Source: an uncultured Lachnospiraceae bacterium | GTDB taxonomy: Bacteria; Bacillota; Clostridia; Lachnospirales; Lachnospiraceae | Assembly (NCBI GenBank): GCA_900315495.1 | Contig: OMZJ01000046.1 | Coordinates: 1-64,000 of the forward strand | Length of the DNA stretch: 64,000 nucleotides | Direction of reading: 5' to 3' | Part shown: positions 52,824 to 62,346 of the stretch, piece after piece | How the letters are laid out: the number at the start of each line of letters is the position of its first letter | Position numbering within the stretch: position 1 is the stretch's first letter | Notes under the pieces: generated by a model | What the model saw: the letters and a program-made list of their open reading frames with translations, nothing else | What the model was told of the DNA's origin: nothing | Databases searched by the model: none | Position numbers and translations under genes: made by a program

Positions 52824-54053
52824 ATGGCAGTGGTAAAACCGTTCCGGGCGGTGCTGCCGGCACCCGGCCTGGAGAAAGACACCGCGGCGCTTCCCTATGA
52901 CGTCTATAACGAGGAGGAGGCCCGTGCGGCGGTCGCCGGGCATCCGCTCTCGTTCCTGAATATCGACCGGCCGGAGACCCAGTTTCCAGCCGGCACGGAT
53001 TCCTGCAGCACGCCGGTCTATGAGAAGGCCCGGCAACTCCTCGAAAGGCGCATGGCGGACGGGACTTTCGTGCAGGATCCGTCTCCCTGCTATTACCTCT
53101 ACGCGCTGACGCGAAACGGCAGAACGCAGACGGGGATCGTCGGGTGTTCCTCGGTGGATGACTACCGGAACGGGATCATCCGGCGCCATGAGAACACGCG
53201 TGCGGACAAGGAAGAAGACCGGGTCCGCCATGTGGACACCTGCAATGCCCAGACCGGTCCGATCTTCCTGACCTACCGCCAGACCGGCGAGATGAAGCGC
53301 CTGATCCGGGAAGCGCAGAAGACGCCGCCCTTCTTTGACTTTACATCTGAGGACGGGGTGCGCCATACCGGGACCCGGATCCAGGATCCGGCGATGGTCG
53401 CGAAGCTGGAAGCGGCGATGGAAAAGCTTCCGGCGACCTACATCGCAGACGGCCACCACCGGGCGGCTTCGGCGGTCCGCGTGAGCATGATGCGGCGGAC
53501 GGCAGATCCGTCGTATACCGGAAAGGAGCCGTACAACTATTTTCTCTCCGTCCTGTTCCCGTCGGATGAGCTGGAAATCCTGCCGTACCACCGTGTGGTG
53601 AAGGATCTGAACGGCATGACGCCGGCGGAATTCATGAAGAAGATTTCCGCCCACTACCGCATTCTCTCGGTGGATCGGCCGTTCCAGCCGGCAAGAAAGG
53701 GAACGGTGGGGCTGTACGTGGCCGACAACTGGTTTGAGCTGGCCCTGCAGGACCCCATCCCGGATGACCCGATCCGCGGGCTGGACTGCTCGATTCTGCA
53801 GGATACGGTTCTCGGGCCCATCCTTGGCATCACGGATCCCCGGACCGATCCCCGGATCGATTTTGTGGGCGGGGTCCGCGGCCTCTCCGAGTTGGAGCGG
53901 CGCGTTCACAACGACTGCAGGGCGGCATTTGCCATGGTACCGACCCGGATTGATGAACTTCTTCGGGTGGCGGATGCACATCTTCTCATGCCGCCGAAAT
54001 CCACTTGGTTTGAGCCGAAGCTTCGAAGCGGCCTGTTCATCCATCTGATCTGA
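52824..54053 (+). CDS. DUF1015 family protein in the serine operon
   Basis: 409 residues matching the DUF1015 layout: VVKPFRAVLPAPGLEKDTAALPYDVY at the start, SFLNIDRPE, RRHENTRADKEEDRVRHV near 120, and a YIADGHHRAASAVR motif near 208 with two adjacent histidines that may be catalytic or metal-binding. The biochemical function is not established. It begins 3 nt after the serA stop, so it is cotranscribed and probably coupled with serine synthesis. Homologues are known beside serA/serC in other Bacillota. A strong terminator follows. Confidence 0.9.
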   Translation: MAVVKPFRAVLPAPGLEKDTAALPYDVYNEEEARAAVAGHPLSFLNIDRPETQFPAGTDSCSTPVYEKARQLLERRMADGTFVQDPSPCYYLYALTRNGRTQTGIVGCSSVDDYRNGIIRRHENTRADKEEDRVRHVDTCNAQTGPIFLTYRQTGEMKRLIREAQKTPPFFDFTSEDGVRHTGTRIQDPAMVAKLEAAMEKLPATYIADGHHRAASAVRVSMMRRTADPSYTGKEPYNYFLSVLFPSDELEILPYHRVVKDLNGMTPAEFMKKISAHYRILSVDRPFQPARKGTVGLYVADNWFELALQDPIPDDPIRGLDCSILQDTVLGPILGITDPRTDPRIDFVGGVRGLSELERRVHNDCRAAFAMVPTRIDELLRVADAHLLMPPKSTWFEPKLRSGLFIHLI

Positions 54054-54070
54054 GAGAATCGTTTCCTTGC

Positions 54071-54102
54071 AGAGCCCCCGGCGCAGAGCCGGGGGCTCTT
54101 TT
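54071..54102 (+). terminator. Terminator of the serine operon
   Basis: AGAGCCCCCGGC and GCCGGGGGCTCT form a 12-bp perfect stem with a 5-nt loop and a TTT tail. It lies 18 nt after the DUF1015 stop. Confidence 0.92.
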
Positions 54103-54180
54103 CTGCCCGTTTTTGTGGCTTGAAGACCCGAGGACACAGAATAGACACAAAATCGTTCAGATTTGTTCACATTTACCCTC

Positions 54181-54186
54181 TATACT
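54181..54186 (+). promoter_or_regulatory. Candidate -10 of the Gld-type ABC operon
   Basis: TATACT lies about 85 nt before the ATPase start, in an AT-rich island (54140-54190) unlike the surrounding DNA. No good -35 is spaced at 16-18 nt (TTCAGA at 54156 gives 19), so an activator may be needed. Confidence 0.35.
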
Positions 54187-54270
54187 GAGCAGGAATGTGA
54201 GAACGCAGGCCGGCGGATGAAACCTGTAAACGTCTGCGCATCGCGAAAATCGTCAGGATGGAGGTCTGAA

Positions 54271-55368
54271 ATGATCGAGGTAAAAAATCTGGTGAGACGC
54301 TACGGAAATACCGTCGCGGTGGATCACCTGAGCTTTACGCTGGAAAGCGGAAAGATCTACGGATTCCTCGGGCCGAACGGCGCGGGCAAATCTACGACCA
54401 TGAACATGATGACAGGCTACATCGGGGCAACCGAGGGGACTGTTGTCATCAATGGCCACGACATTTTAAAGGAGCCGACGGAGGCCAAGAAATGCATCGG
54501 CTATCTCCCCGAGATCCCGCCGCTGTACATGGATATGACGGTGGAGGAATATCTGGAGTTCGTCGCCGAGCTCAAGGAGATTCCGGCAAAGGAGAGGAAA
54601 GAACAGATCAATACGGTGGCGGACCGCACGGGTGTCACAGATGTGCGCAAGCGCCTGATCCGGAACCTCTCCAAAGGATACAGACAGCGTGTCGGACTGG
54701 CCCAGGCAATCCTCGGAAAACCCGAGTTCATCATCCTGGATGAGCCGACGGTCGGCCTGGACCCGAAGCAGATCATTGAGATCCGCGCGCTGATCCGGGA
54801 TCTGGGCAGAGACCACACGGTCATTCTGAGCTCGCACATTCTGTCAGAGGTCAGCGCGGTCTGCGACCATATCATGATCATCTCCCACGGCAGGCTGGTT
54901 GCCAGCGACACGACAGACAACCTGATGCAGATGATGGATGCACGTCATACCGTGGATGTGGAGCTGAAGGGCCCGGCAGACGAAATCCGCGCCAGCCTGA
55001 ACGCGATGGAGAGCGTCACCAAAGTGGAAGAGACGGAAGCACCGGAGGGATTCTTCTCGGCACACCTCTACACCGACGGCAGCGAGATCCGCGACCGGCT
55101 GTTCCATCTGTGCGCGTCCAATGAGTGGCCGATCTACGAGGTTCACTACGCCAAGGCCAGCCTGGAGGATGTCTTCATGAAGCTGACCTCTGACGATCGG
55201 GAGGAAAGCCTGGCGGAGGCAGCGCAGGACAAGGAGGAAACCGCGGCGGAATGCGGTGCGGACAGCCCGGAAGATCCGGCGGGTTCCGATGCAGAGAACG
55301 ACGCGGCCGCGCCGGAAGAATCCGGAAGCAATGCGTCTGACGACGGCAATACGGAGGCACAGGAATGA
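54271..55368 (+). CDS. ABC transporter ATPase, GldA-like
   Basis: 365 residues from ATG 54271 (ATGGAGGTCTGAA upstream). Walker A GPNGAGKSTT near residue 38, signature LSKGYRQRVGLAQA near 133, Walker B FIILDEPTVGLDP near 152, and switch His in LSSHIL. After the nucleotide-binding domain comes the DrrA-type C-terminal region, ending near residue 310. The last ~55 residues are an acidic Glu/Ala/Asp/Ser tail unusual for the family. Its stop overlaps the permease start (ATGA). Partners downstream make a GldA-GldF-GldG-type exporter; in non-gliding bacteria its cargo is unknown. Confidence 0.9.
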   Translation: MIEVKNLVRRYGNTVAVDHLSFTLESGKIYGFLGPNGAGKSTTMNMMTGYIGATEGTVVINGHDILKEPTEAKKCIGYLPEIPPLYMDMTVEEYLEFVAELKEIPAKERKEQINTVADRTGVTDVRKRLIRNLSKGYRQRVGLAQAILGKPEFIILDEPTVGLDPKQIIEIRALIRDLGRDHTVILSSHILSEVSAVCDHIMIISHGRLVASDTTDNLMQMMDARHTVDVELKGPADEIRASLNAMESVTKVEETEAPEGFFSAHLYTDGSEIRDRLFHLCASNEWPIYEVHYAKASLEDVFMKLTSDDREESLAEAAQDKEETAAECGADSPEDPAGSDAENDAAAPEESGSNASDDGNTEAQE

Positions 55369-56234
55369 AGGCAATCTTTAAGAGAGAGCTGAAATATCAG
55401 TTCAATACAGTGACGGCTCCGCTTTACATCGCCGTGCTTGTGATGGTCTGCGGAATCTATTTCTTTGTCTACAACATGAATTACGGCTATCCGTACTTCT
55501 CCTACACCCTGCAGTCCATTCTGTTCATCTTCACGATGATCACACCGCTTCTGACGATGCGGATCATGGCCGAGGACCGCAGGCAGAAGACCGATCAGCT
55601 GCTTCTGACTTCCCCGGCAACCGTCCGGCAGATTGTCCTGGGCAAATATTTCTCCATGGTCGCGATTCTCGCCATCCCGTGCGCGATTTTCTGCCTCTGC
55701 CCGCTCATCATCCGGCTGTACGGCACGGCGCACTTTGCGATTGATTACGTCGGTATCTTCGCATTCTTCCTGATCGGCTGCACGTATCTCTCCATCGGAC
55801 TTCTGATCTCGTCCCTGACGGAGAGCCTGATCATCTCGGCAGTCGCGACGATCGGCGTTTTCCTGCTGCTGCTTCTCGCACCGTCCCTGGCGCAGAATTT
55901 CCTGCCGACGACCGCTTCGGCGTCCCTGATCGGCTGCATCGTAATCCTGCTTCTGATTGCGCTGATCTATTACGGATTTTCCAAAAACTGGATTGTAACC
56001 TTCCTGATCCTGATCATCGGCGGCATTGCACTGATGGCGGTTTACACGCTGGATTCGGCGGTTTTTGAGAACCTGATCACGAACCTTCTGCAGAACCTTT
56101 CCATCGGTGATGTCCTGTATAATTTCACGCAGTACTATACGTTTGATGTCGCCGGCATCGTGAAGCTTGTGACGATCACCGCGCTGTGCCTGTTCGCATC
56201 CGAACAGACCGTGCAGAAGAGAAGATGGAGCTGA
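55365..56234 (+). CDS. ABC-2 permease, GldF-like
   Basis: 289 residues with six hydrophobic segments. MKAIFKRELKYQFNTVTAPLYIA is the typical amphipathic start, and TMRIMAEDRRQKTDQLLLTSPATV between helices 2 and 3 is a strongly conserved GldF/NatB-type loop that contacts the ATPase. It is coupled to the ATPase gene by ATGA and lies 15 nt before the GldG-like gene. Substrate is unknown. Confidence 0.9.
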   Translation: MKAIFKRELKYQFNTVTAPLYIAVLVMVCGIYFFVYNMNYGYPYFSYTLQSILFIFTMITPLLTMRIMAEDRRQKTDQLLLTSPATVRQIVLGKYFSMVAILAIPCAIFCLCPLIIRLYGTAHFAIDYVGIFAFFLIGCTYLSIGLLISSLTESLIISAVATIGVFLLLLLAPSLAQNFLPTTASASLIGCIVILLLIALIYYGFSKNWIVTFLILIIGGIALMAVYTLDSAVFENLITNLLQNLSIGDVLYNFTQYYTFDVAGIVKLVTITALCLFASEQTVQKRRWS

Positions 56235-56249
56235 CAGGAGGCCAGTGAG

Positions 56250-57914
56250 ATGAAGAAGAAAAATGAGAATGCGGCTTCGCAGGTACAGGAGGCCGCCGAA
56301 AAGAAAGAGAAATCCGCAGAGAAGGGATCTCTCGGGCGCACGGTACGCGCGCAGTTTTCCAGCGCGTCTTCCCGCAACGGAAGTTTCTCGGTGATTCTGG
56401 TGGCAGTGGCGCTGGTCATTGTCGTTCTGATCAACCTGATCGTCGGACAGCTCCCCGCTTCGGCGCGCTCCATTGATATCAGTGATACGAAGATCTACCA
56501 GATCAGCGATACGACAAAGGATCTTCTGAGCAGTCTGACCAGCGACGTGGATGTCATCGTCGTGGCCGAGGACAATTCCGTGGACCAGAGAATCGTCCGT
56601 TTCCTGGACCGCTACAATGATTATGAACATGTGAATGTGTCCTATCAGGATCCGGTGCTGCACCCGAACGTGCTCACCGACTACGGTGTGGACACCAATA
56701 CCATCGTCGTGAAGGACGAGACGACCGGAAAGAGCGCCACCGTCGCCATCAGCGACATGATCACCTACGACCAGTATTACAGCTATTACTACGGCCAGCA
56801 GGTGGAGGATACCTTCGACGGAGAGGGGCTTCTCACTTCGGCGATCAACACCGTCGCCAGGGATTCCGGACATGAGATTCTGCTGCTGCAGGGCCACGGG
56901 GAGTCGGACCTTTCGGATTCCGTGAACGATATGCTGTCCAAGTCCAACCTGACGACCTCCACGGTCAACCTCCTCACAGACAACGGCATCCCGGAGGGAG
57001 CAGAGCTTCTGGTCGTGAACAATCCGACCTCGGATCTGGCGGCAGATGAGCTCTCCGAAATCCGCACATACCTCGCAGGGGGCGGCAGCCTCTTCCTGAT
57101 CCGCGGCGTGACGGACAGCGATCTTCCGAACTTCGACGCACTGATGGAAGAGTACGGCCTGACGATGGTCAACAGCTACATCGGAGACTATACGAATTAC
57201 TATCAGCAGTCCAGAAGCCCGTACAACTTCTTTCCGACCATTGTGAGCAACACGAGCAATGTCGATACGGGAAGCACCATCCTGGTCTCCGCGGCCGGCG
57301 GTATGACGGTATCCGAGGACAAGGACGCAGCGGTGACGGTCACGCAGCTTTTGACAACCAGCGATTCCGGATTCCGTCAGGATCAGGCGGCGACGCTGCA
57401 GCAGTCTGATTTCGCGAAATATGTGCTGGCGGCCCGCAGCGTGAAGGATTACAGCGCCGACACAGGAGCGGCCGAGGCGGAGACCTCCCAAGATGAGGGG
57501 CTGATGTCGGAGGAAGTCACGGTTGCCGAGACGGAACCGGAATCGGAAGCTGCGGAGGCCGCGGCAGAGGAAGTGCAGACAGAGGAAGTGCAGTCGGCGG
57601 AAGACGGGACGGAAGAAGAAACCGAGGCCGCGGACAGCACCAAGGGAACCATGGTGGTCCTGACGGCGCCCTCCATGATTGATTCGGAGATCACCGACCG
57701 GTTCAGCAACCTCGCAAACCTCACGGAGTTCACCAACCTGGTGTCCTCGTTCTTCGGCGACATGAACAACATTTCCATCCCGGCCAAGAGCCTTGCCGTC
57801 ACCTACAATACTGTGACCAACGGGAACATCTGGAGCGTGCTGTTCATTGCGGTCATTCCGATCTGCTTCCTGGCGGCCGGACTGGTCGTCTGGATCCGGA
57901 GAAGAAAAGCCTGA
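56250..57914 (+). CDS. GldG-like ABC auxiliary protein
   Basis: 554 residues: a basic cytoplasmic N-terminus (~45), a helix (about 46-68), then a large extracytoplasmic domain of the ABC-auxiliary (IFT52/GldG) type (YQISDTTKDLLSSL, LLLQGHGESDLSDSV near 212, LADELSEIRTYLAGGGSLFLI near 270). A Glu/Ala/Thr-rich stretch of about 65 residues (about 405-470) interrupts it and includes a tandem 15-bp DNA repeat. A second helix near the C-terminus ends in RRRKA. GAGGCCAGTGAG precedes the ATG. It probably works with the permease and the DUF4340 protein outside the membrane. Confidence 0.88.
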   Translation: MKKKNENAASQVQEAAEKKEKSAEKGSLGRTVRAQFSSASSRNGSFSVILVAVALVIVVLINLIVGQLPASARSIDISDTKIYQISDTTKDLLSSLTSDVDVIVVAEDNSVDQRIVRFLDRYNDYEHVNVSYQDPVLHPNVLTDYGVDTNTIVVKDETTGKSATVAISDMITYDQYYSYYYGQQVEDTFDGEGLLTSAINTVARDSGHEILLLQGHGESDLSDSVNDMLSKSNLTTSTVNLLTDNGIPEGAELLVVNNPTSDLAADELSEIRTYLAGGGSLFLIRGVTDSDLPNFDALMEEYGLTMVNSYIGDYTNYYQQSRSPYNFFPTIVSNTSNVDTGSTILVSAAGGMTVSEDKDAAVTVTQLLTTSDSGFRQDQAATLQQSDFAKYVLAARSVKDYSADTGAAEAETSQDEGLMSEEVTVAETEPESEAAEAAAEEVQTEEVQSAEDGTEEETEAADSTKGTMVVLTAPSMIDSEITDRFSNLANLTEFTNLVSSFFGDMNNISIPAKSLAVTYNTVTNGNIWSVLFIAVIPICFLAAGLVVWIRRRKA

Positions 57915-58049
57915 CCGGGGAAACAGAATCATTGCATCATTCCGCCGGGTCCGGTTCTCTGCGGCCGGAGGAATTCCCTGCGTCCGAGCAGGACAGGGAA
58001 TCCCTCCGGCGGGAACGGATCCGGCGTTTCGGGAGGAGAGTTTCATACC

Positions 58050-59318
58050 ATGACAAAGAATGCGAAAAGCCTTGTCTCCCTGGTTGTGGCGGCTGCGGTT
58101 CTCGGCGGTGCGTTTGGCGGACTCCGGCTGTACAACAAACGGAGTGAGGAGAAAAAGCAGGAAGAGGCAGATGCCGCTGTCATTCACCTGGCACAGCTTG
58201 CAGATGTGAACAAGATGTCCGTCACCAATGCCAACGGGACCTTTTCTTTTACCTATGATTCCGATGCAGACACCTGGAGCTATGACGGCGACGCCAACCT
58301 TCCGCTGCTGCAGTCCAAGATGACGACGCTGACGGGCGATGTGAAGGACCTCACGGCAGAGCGGGAGCTCACCGGTGCGGATGATCTGTCCGAGTACGGT
58401 CTGGACAGCCCGCAGATCACCTTCACGGCGGAAAATGCGGACGGACCGGTCACGCTGCAGTTCGGCGACAAGAGCGCGGCATCCAGCGATTACTACGTAA
58501 AGCTTTCTGATTCAGATACCGTATATACGGTTTCCCCGACGATTTTCTCCGCGCTGAATTTCACGGAGGATGATCTGGTGCAGACGGTGACCTTCCCGAC
58601 AATCACCGCGGCCAATATCACGAAGCTTGTCTGGACGTCCGGCGATGATACGGTCACCTGGCATCAGGAAACCCGCGAGGTCGAGGAAACCTCCGCGGAG
58701 GACGCCTCTGTGGAAGAGGTTTCGGCGGAGGACGGAACCGACGAATCGGCAGAACGCTCCGCGCAGACGGCAGCGGATGGAACGGCCGCCGCGGCGGAGG
58801 CACAGACAGATGCGGCAGATCTGAACGCAGTGCCGGAGGGATCCCAGGAGGAGACCTCGGAGGAGTCTGAGACGGAATCCTACTGGGTGACCGACCTCGG
58901 AGGCACAGATGCCGAGCCGGAAGACACGACGAATTTCCAGGCAGGCCTCGATCTGATCGCTTCGCTCAGCTACGACGGATGGGCGGATTACTACATGGAC
59001 GATGATGAGGCAAAGACCTACGGGCTGGATGAAGCCTCGAATCCGGAGACACTCACCATCACCTACACCAGCCTCGGGGATGAGAAGACCGTGAAGCTCA
59101 CGATCGGCACAACAACCGAGGACGGAACCGATTATTACTGCGTCCAGGACGATTCCACCTTTGTCAACAAGATTGCGGCATCGACGGTGGTGCAGCTGGT
59201 GACAGATCTCACCGAGGAGGGCAGTCCGGAATCCGCGGCAGAGGAAGAAACCGCTGCGGATGCAGGAATGGCACTTCCGCTGTCTGAGCCGGAGAGCGAA
59301 ACGGCTTCCGAAGACTGA
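58050..59318 (+). CDS. DUF4340 domain protein, membrane-anchored
   Basis: 422 residues: N-terminal helix (LVSLVVAAAVLGGAFGGLRL), then repeated beta-rich DUF4340 units (MSVTNANGTFSFTYDSDADTWSYDG, DLSEYGLDSPQITFTAEN, and a second unit near 310-340 with AKTYGLDEASNPETLTITY). An acidic Glu/Ala/Ser/Thr insert of about 75 residues lies near 208-285, and the C-terminus is another acidic tail. It is regularly found as the fourth gene of Gld-type ABC operons. GGGAGGAGAG lies upstream of the ATG. A terminator-like hairpin follows about 120 nt later. Confidence 0.88.
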   Translation: MTKNAKSLVSLVVAAAVLGGAFGGLRLYNKRSEEKKQEEADAAVIHLAQLADVNKMSVTNANGTFSFTYDSDADTWSYDGDANLPLLQSKMTTLTGDVKDLTAERELTGADDLSEYGLDSPQITFTAENADGPVTLQFGDKSAASSDYYVKLSDSDTVYTVSPTIFSALNFTEDDLVQTVTFPTITAANITKLVWTSGDDTVTWHQETREVEETSAEDASVEEVSAEDGTDESAERSAQTAADGTAAAAEAQTDAADLNAVPEGSQEETSEESETESYWVTDLGGTDAEPEDTTNFQAGLDLIASLSYDGWADYYMDDDEAKTYGLDEASNPETLTITYTSLGDEKTVKLTIGTTTEDGTDYYCVQDDSTFVNKIAASTVVQLVTDLTEEGSPESAAEEETAADAGMALPLSEPESETASED

Positions 59319-59438
59319 CGCGAAAGTCTGCGGACAGCGGCAGAACAGACATGAAAAACGGTTTGTTGGCCCGGTGTTCCTGGTTGCGCGTCCGAAAAAC
59401 CTTCCGATTTTGCGAAACACCCGATCCCGGGAATCCAT

Positions 59439-59478
59439 GGCGGTCTCATGATTTTTTATCATGGGACCGCCTTTGATT
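59439..59478 (+). terminator. Terminator of the Gld-type operon
   Basis: GGCGGTCTCATGAT (59439-59452) pairs with ATCATGGGACCGCC (59458-59471) through one T-G wobble and a T5 loop, followed by TTTGATTT. Confidence 0.85.
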
Positions 59479-59526
59479 TATCTCTCCGGATTAAATTTGC
59501 ATTGTGATTGCCATACATTTCATATC

Positions 59527-59556
59527 TTGACGGTCTCTGCGTACCGGGGGTACAAT
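59527..59556 (+). promoter_or_regulatory. Promoter of leuC-leuD
   Basis: TTGACG (59527-59532), an 18-nt spacer and TACAAT (59551-59556). The ~100-nt leader contains AACGGAT / ATCCGTT (59583-59613), a small hairpin. No leader peptide rich in Leu codons is visible. Confidence 0.65.
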
Positions 59557-59661
59557 ATTTTTCGACCCATTTATCAAAGATCAACGGATCAGAGAGCAAC
59601 GAAACAATCCGTTATTCTATCTGGATACCGCGTCAGGCGGCAGGAACAGGAGGAAGCTGCA

Positions 59662-60924
59662 ATGGGAATGACAATGACGCAGAAAATACTTGCGGCGGCG
59701 GCCGGACTGGAGTCTGTGAAGGCCGGTCAGCTGATCATGGCCAGTCTGGATCTGGTGCTTGGCAACGACATCACCTCGCCGGTCGCGATTCACGCGATGG
59801 AGGGCTTCCGGAAGCAGGGCGTCTTTGACCGGGATAAGATTGCGCTGGTCATGGATCACTTTGTGCCGAACAAGGACATCAAGTCGGCGGAGCACACGAA
59901 GACCGTGCGCCAGTTCGCGAAGAAATACAATATCACGCATTTCTATGACGCGGGAGAGATGGGGATTGAGCACGCACTTCTTCCGGAGAAAGGCCTGGTG
60001 ACAGCGGGCGATGTTGTCATCGGCGCGGATTCCCACACCTGCACCTACGGCGCCCTCGGCGCTTTCTCTACCGGCGTCGGCAGCACCGATATGGCGGCGG
60101 GCATGGCCACCGGCAAGGCCTGGTTCAAGGTCCCCGCGGCAATCCGCGTGGTCCTGACCGGAAAGCCCGGAAAGTATGTGACGGGCAAGGATGTGATCCT
60201 GCACCTGATCGGTGAGATCGGCGTGGACGGCGCACTGTACCAGTCGCTGGAGTTCACGGGGGACGGATGCTCCAGCCTGACCATGGATGACCGGCTGTGC
60301 ATCTGCAACATGGCCATCGAGGCGGGCGGCAAGAACGGGATCTTCCCGGTGGATGACAAGACCATCGCCTATCTGAAAGTCCACGGGACAAAGCCGATGA
60401 AGGTCTATACGGCGGACCCGGATGCGGAGTACACAAGAACTGTGACGATCGACCTGTCGACACTGAAGCCTACGGTTTCCTTCCCGCACCTTCCGGAAAA
60501 CACCCGGACCATCGACGAGGTTGGCGACGTGGAGATCGATCAGTCCGTGATCGGCTCCTGCACGAACGGCCGGATCCAGGATCTGCGGCAGGCTGCCGAA
60601 ATTCTGAAGGGAAGAAAGGTGAAGAAGGGCCTGCGCTGCATCGTGATCCCCGCCACACAGGCAGTTACGCTGCAGGCCATGGACGAAGGGCTGCTGAAGA
60701 TCTTCCTTGAGGCGGGCTGCGTGGTATCCACGCCGACCTGCGGGCCATGTCTCGGCGGCTATATGGGAGTTCTGGCGTCCGGGGAGCGCGCCGTTTCCAC
60801 GACCAACCGCAATTTCGTCGGCCGGATGGGCGCTGTGGACAGTGAAGTGTATCTGGCAAGCCCCTATGTGGCAGCGGCCAGCGCGGTTGCAGGCAGAATC
60901 TGCGGACCGGAAGATCTCGAGTGA
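59662..60924 (+). CDS. leuC: 3-isopropylmalate dehydratase large subunit
   Basis: Isomerises 2- to 3-isopropylmalate in leucine synthesis with a [4Fe-4S] cluster. 420 residues from ATG 59662 (AACAGGAGGAAGCTGCA upstream), the short LeuC form common in Bacillota and archaea. Cluster cysteines lie in VIGSCTNGR (near 298) and [10 protein letters not shown] (near 357). [23 protein letters not shown] near 115 and [10 protein letters not shown] near 65 form the active site. leuD follows 15 nt later. leuA and leuB are not in the window. Confidence 0.96.
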   Translation: MGMTMTQKILAAAAGLESVKAGQLIMASLDLVLGNDITSPVAIHAMEGFRKQGVFDRDKIALVMDHFVPNKDIKSAEHTKTVRQFAKKYNITHFYDAGEMGIEHALLPEKGLVTAGDVVIGADSHTCTYGALGAFSTGVGSTDMAAGMATGKAWFKVPAAIRVVLTGKPGKYVTGKDVILHLIGEIGVDGALYQSLEFTGDGCSSLTMDDRLCICNMAIEAGGKNGIFPVDDKTIAYLKVHGTKPMKVYTADPDAEYTRTVTIDLSTLKPTVSFPHLPENTRTIDEVGDVEIDQSVIGSCTNGRIQDLRQAAEILKGRKVKKGLRCIVIPATQAVTLQAMDEGLLKIFLEAGCVVSTPTCGPCLGGYMGVLASGERAVSTTNRNFVGRMGAVDSEVYLASPYVAAASAVAGRICGPEDLE

Positions 60925-60939
60925 CAGGGAGGATGAATC

Positions 60940-61428
60940 ATGGAAGCACAGGGAAAAGTATTTCGCTTTGCGGATAACGTGGATACCGATGTCATTATTC
61001 CGGCGCGCTACCTCAACTCCTCGGATCCCGCGGAGCTGGCAAAGCACTGCATGGAGGACATTGATCCGGAATTTGTGACCAGGATGCAGCCGGGAGACAT
61101 CATCGTGGCCGGGCGCAATTTCGGCTGCGGCTCCTCCAGAGAGCACGCGCCGATCGCCATCAAGGCCTGCGGCGTCTCCTGCGTGATCGCGGAGACCTTT
61201 GCCCGGATTTTCTACCGGAATGCGATCAACATCGGCCTGCCGATCATCGAGTGCGCCGAGGCCAGCCGTGAAATCCGTGGAGGAGATGAGGTCCGTATCA
61301 ACTTTGACAGCGGTGAGATCACGGACTGCACGACCGGAAAGGTTTACCAGGGGCAGGCCTTCCCGCCGTTCATGCAGGAACTGATCTCGGCAGGAGGCCT
61401 GGTCAATTACATCAACCGGCAGGCGTGA
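60940..61428 (+). CDS. leuD: 3-isopropylmalate dehydratase small subunit
   Basis: Swivel domain of the LeuCD enzyme. 162 residues: [18 protein letters not shown] at the start, [14 protein letters not shown] near 55, and [17 protein letters not shown] near 86, all diagnostic. CAGGGAGGATGAATC precedes the ATG. The last 17 nt overlap the 3' end of the oppositely oriented OB-fold gene, so no terminator can lie between them. Confidence 0.97.
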   Translation: MEAQGKVFRFADNVDTDVIIPARYLNSSDPAELAKHCMEDIDPEFVTRMQPGDIIVAGRNFGCGSSREHAPIAIKACGVSCVIAETFARIFYRNAINIGLPIIECAEASREIRGGDEVRINFDSGEITDCTTGKVYQGQAFPPFMQELISAGGLVNYINRQA

Positions 61429-62206
61429 CGGGGAAAGTCACTGCGGCTGCCCTGCCCGGAACATCCGGGGAATCGGCGGCAGCCGGGCCTTCGGGCCCGG
61501 ACGCGTGGTAGACTGACGGCGGGTCGGCGATGTACTGCGCCTGCTCCGTCTGCTCCGGGTCTTCGCCGATCTTCATCTGGCTGACGGAAATCTCGATGGA
61601 CAGGCCGTTTTCCAGCGTGCCTTCGGCGTTTTTACGCTGGAATTCCCGGCTCTGGATCCGGCCGGTGATATTCAGCCAGAGTCCGGCAGGCCTTCCGCTC
61701 AAGGCGAGCGCATTGCGGTTCCAGATGACAAGCGGGATGAAATCCATCTTGTGGTAATACCGCCGCACCGCCAGCTCGATGTCGGCGACCGTTCTTCCCT
61801 TGGGCGTGATCCGCAACTCGGGGAGGTTCGTAACTTTTCCGGACAGGGAAATCCGGTTGTTCGCGGTACAGGGCAGGAGCCTCCGGCCGGTCTCGATCTT
61901 CAGCGCAAAGACGGCAACATATTTGTGGCGCACGTGATTGACGTGCAGAATGTGGCTTCGCACCTGGCCCGTGATCTGTACGCTGCATCCGACGGCCAGG
62001 TTCTTGCCGGCGGTCAGCTTCTCCGACAGAATGACGGGGATGAAATCGCACCCGCCGCTGAGCCGTGCGATCTCGACGCGCATGATGTAGAACAGTTCCT
62101 GATACATCCGGTGGCTGTAAACAGGCGGTTCCGCGATGATTCCGCTGATCTCCGCCGTATTGGGCGACGGCGGTAAAACAATGTTCGTTTCCTGATTTTC
62201 TTGCAT
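61412..62206 (-). CDS. Tandem OB-fold, SSB-like single-stranded DNA-binding protein
   Basis: 264 residues from ATG 62206 (GGAGGAAACGATTT upstream on the minus strand). Two OB folds in one chain: residues ~17-110 ([31 protein letters not shown]) and ~115-225 ([51 protein letters not shown]). Each resembles half of an SSB/PriB-type protein. The C-terminal ~35 residues are Pro/Ala-rich and end TPAG, without the DDIPF-type tip that bacterial SSB uses to recruit partners. A specialised role separate from the replicative SSB is likely. It is tail-to-tail with leuD with a 17-nt overlap. Confidence 0.78.
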   Translation of the reverse strand: MQENQETNIVLPPSPNTAEISGIIAEPPVYSHRMYQELFYIMRVEIARLSGGCDFIPVILSEKLTAGKNLAVGCSVQITGQVRSHILHVNHVRHKYVAVFALKIETGRRLLPCTANNRISLSGKVTNLPELRITPKGRTVADIELAVRRYYHKMDFIPLVIWNRNALALSGRPAGLWLNITGRIQSREFQRKNAEGTLENGLSIEISVSQMKIGEDPEQTEQAQYIADPPSVYHASGPEGPAAADSPDVPGRAAAVTFPVTPAG

Positions 62207-62346
62207 AAATCGTTTCCTCCGGGTTCTGGTATTCTGCGCAGGCCTGACATCAACGTTGAAACGTTTCGGAAAAAGTGTAAGATACGGAAGCGCCTTTTGC
62301 ACGTTTTTGATTTCGACTCTTTCGATGGGATGGAATGGAAGGTCGA

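Noticed and set aside
55146-58187. A 1013-codon open frame on the minus strand
   Set aside because: Antisense shadow of the Gld-type operon; composition (Arg/His/Gln-rich) is typical of a complementary frame.
54271-59318. Inference of gliding motility from GldA/F/G similarity
   Set aside because: These ABC components occur widely in non-gliding bacteria; no other gliding genes are seen.
59557-59661. Leucine leader peptide/attenuator before leuC
   Set aside because: No short frame with a run of Leu codons and no terminator hairpin before the ribosome site.
62258-62267. GAAACGTTTC as a catabolite-responsive (cre) site
   Set aside because: The flanking bases do not fit the cre consensus; it is kept only as an unexplained palindrome.
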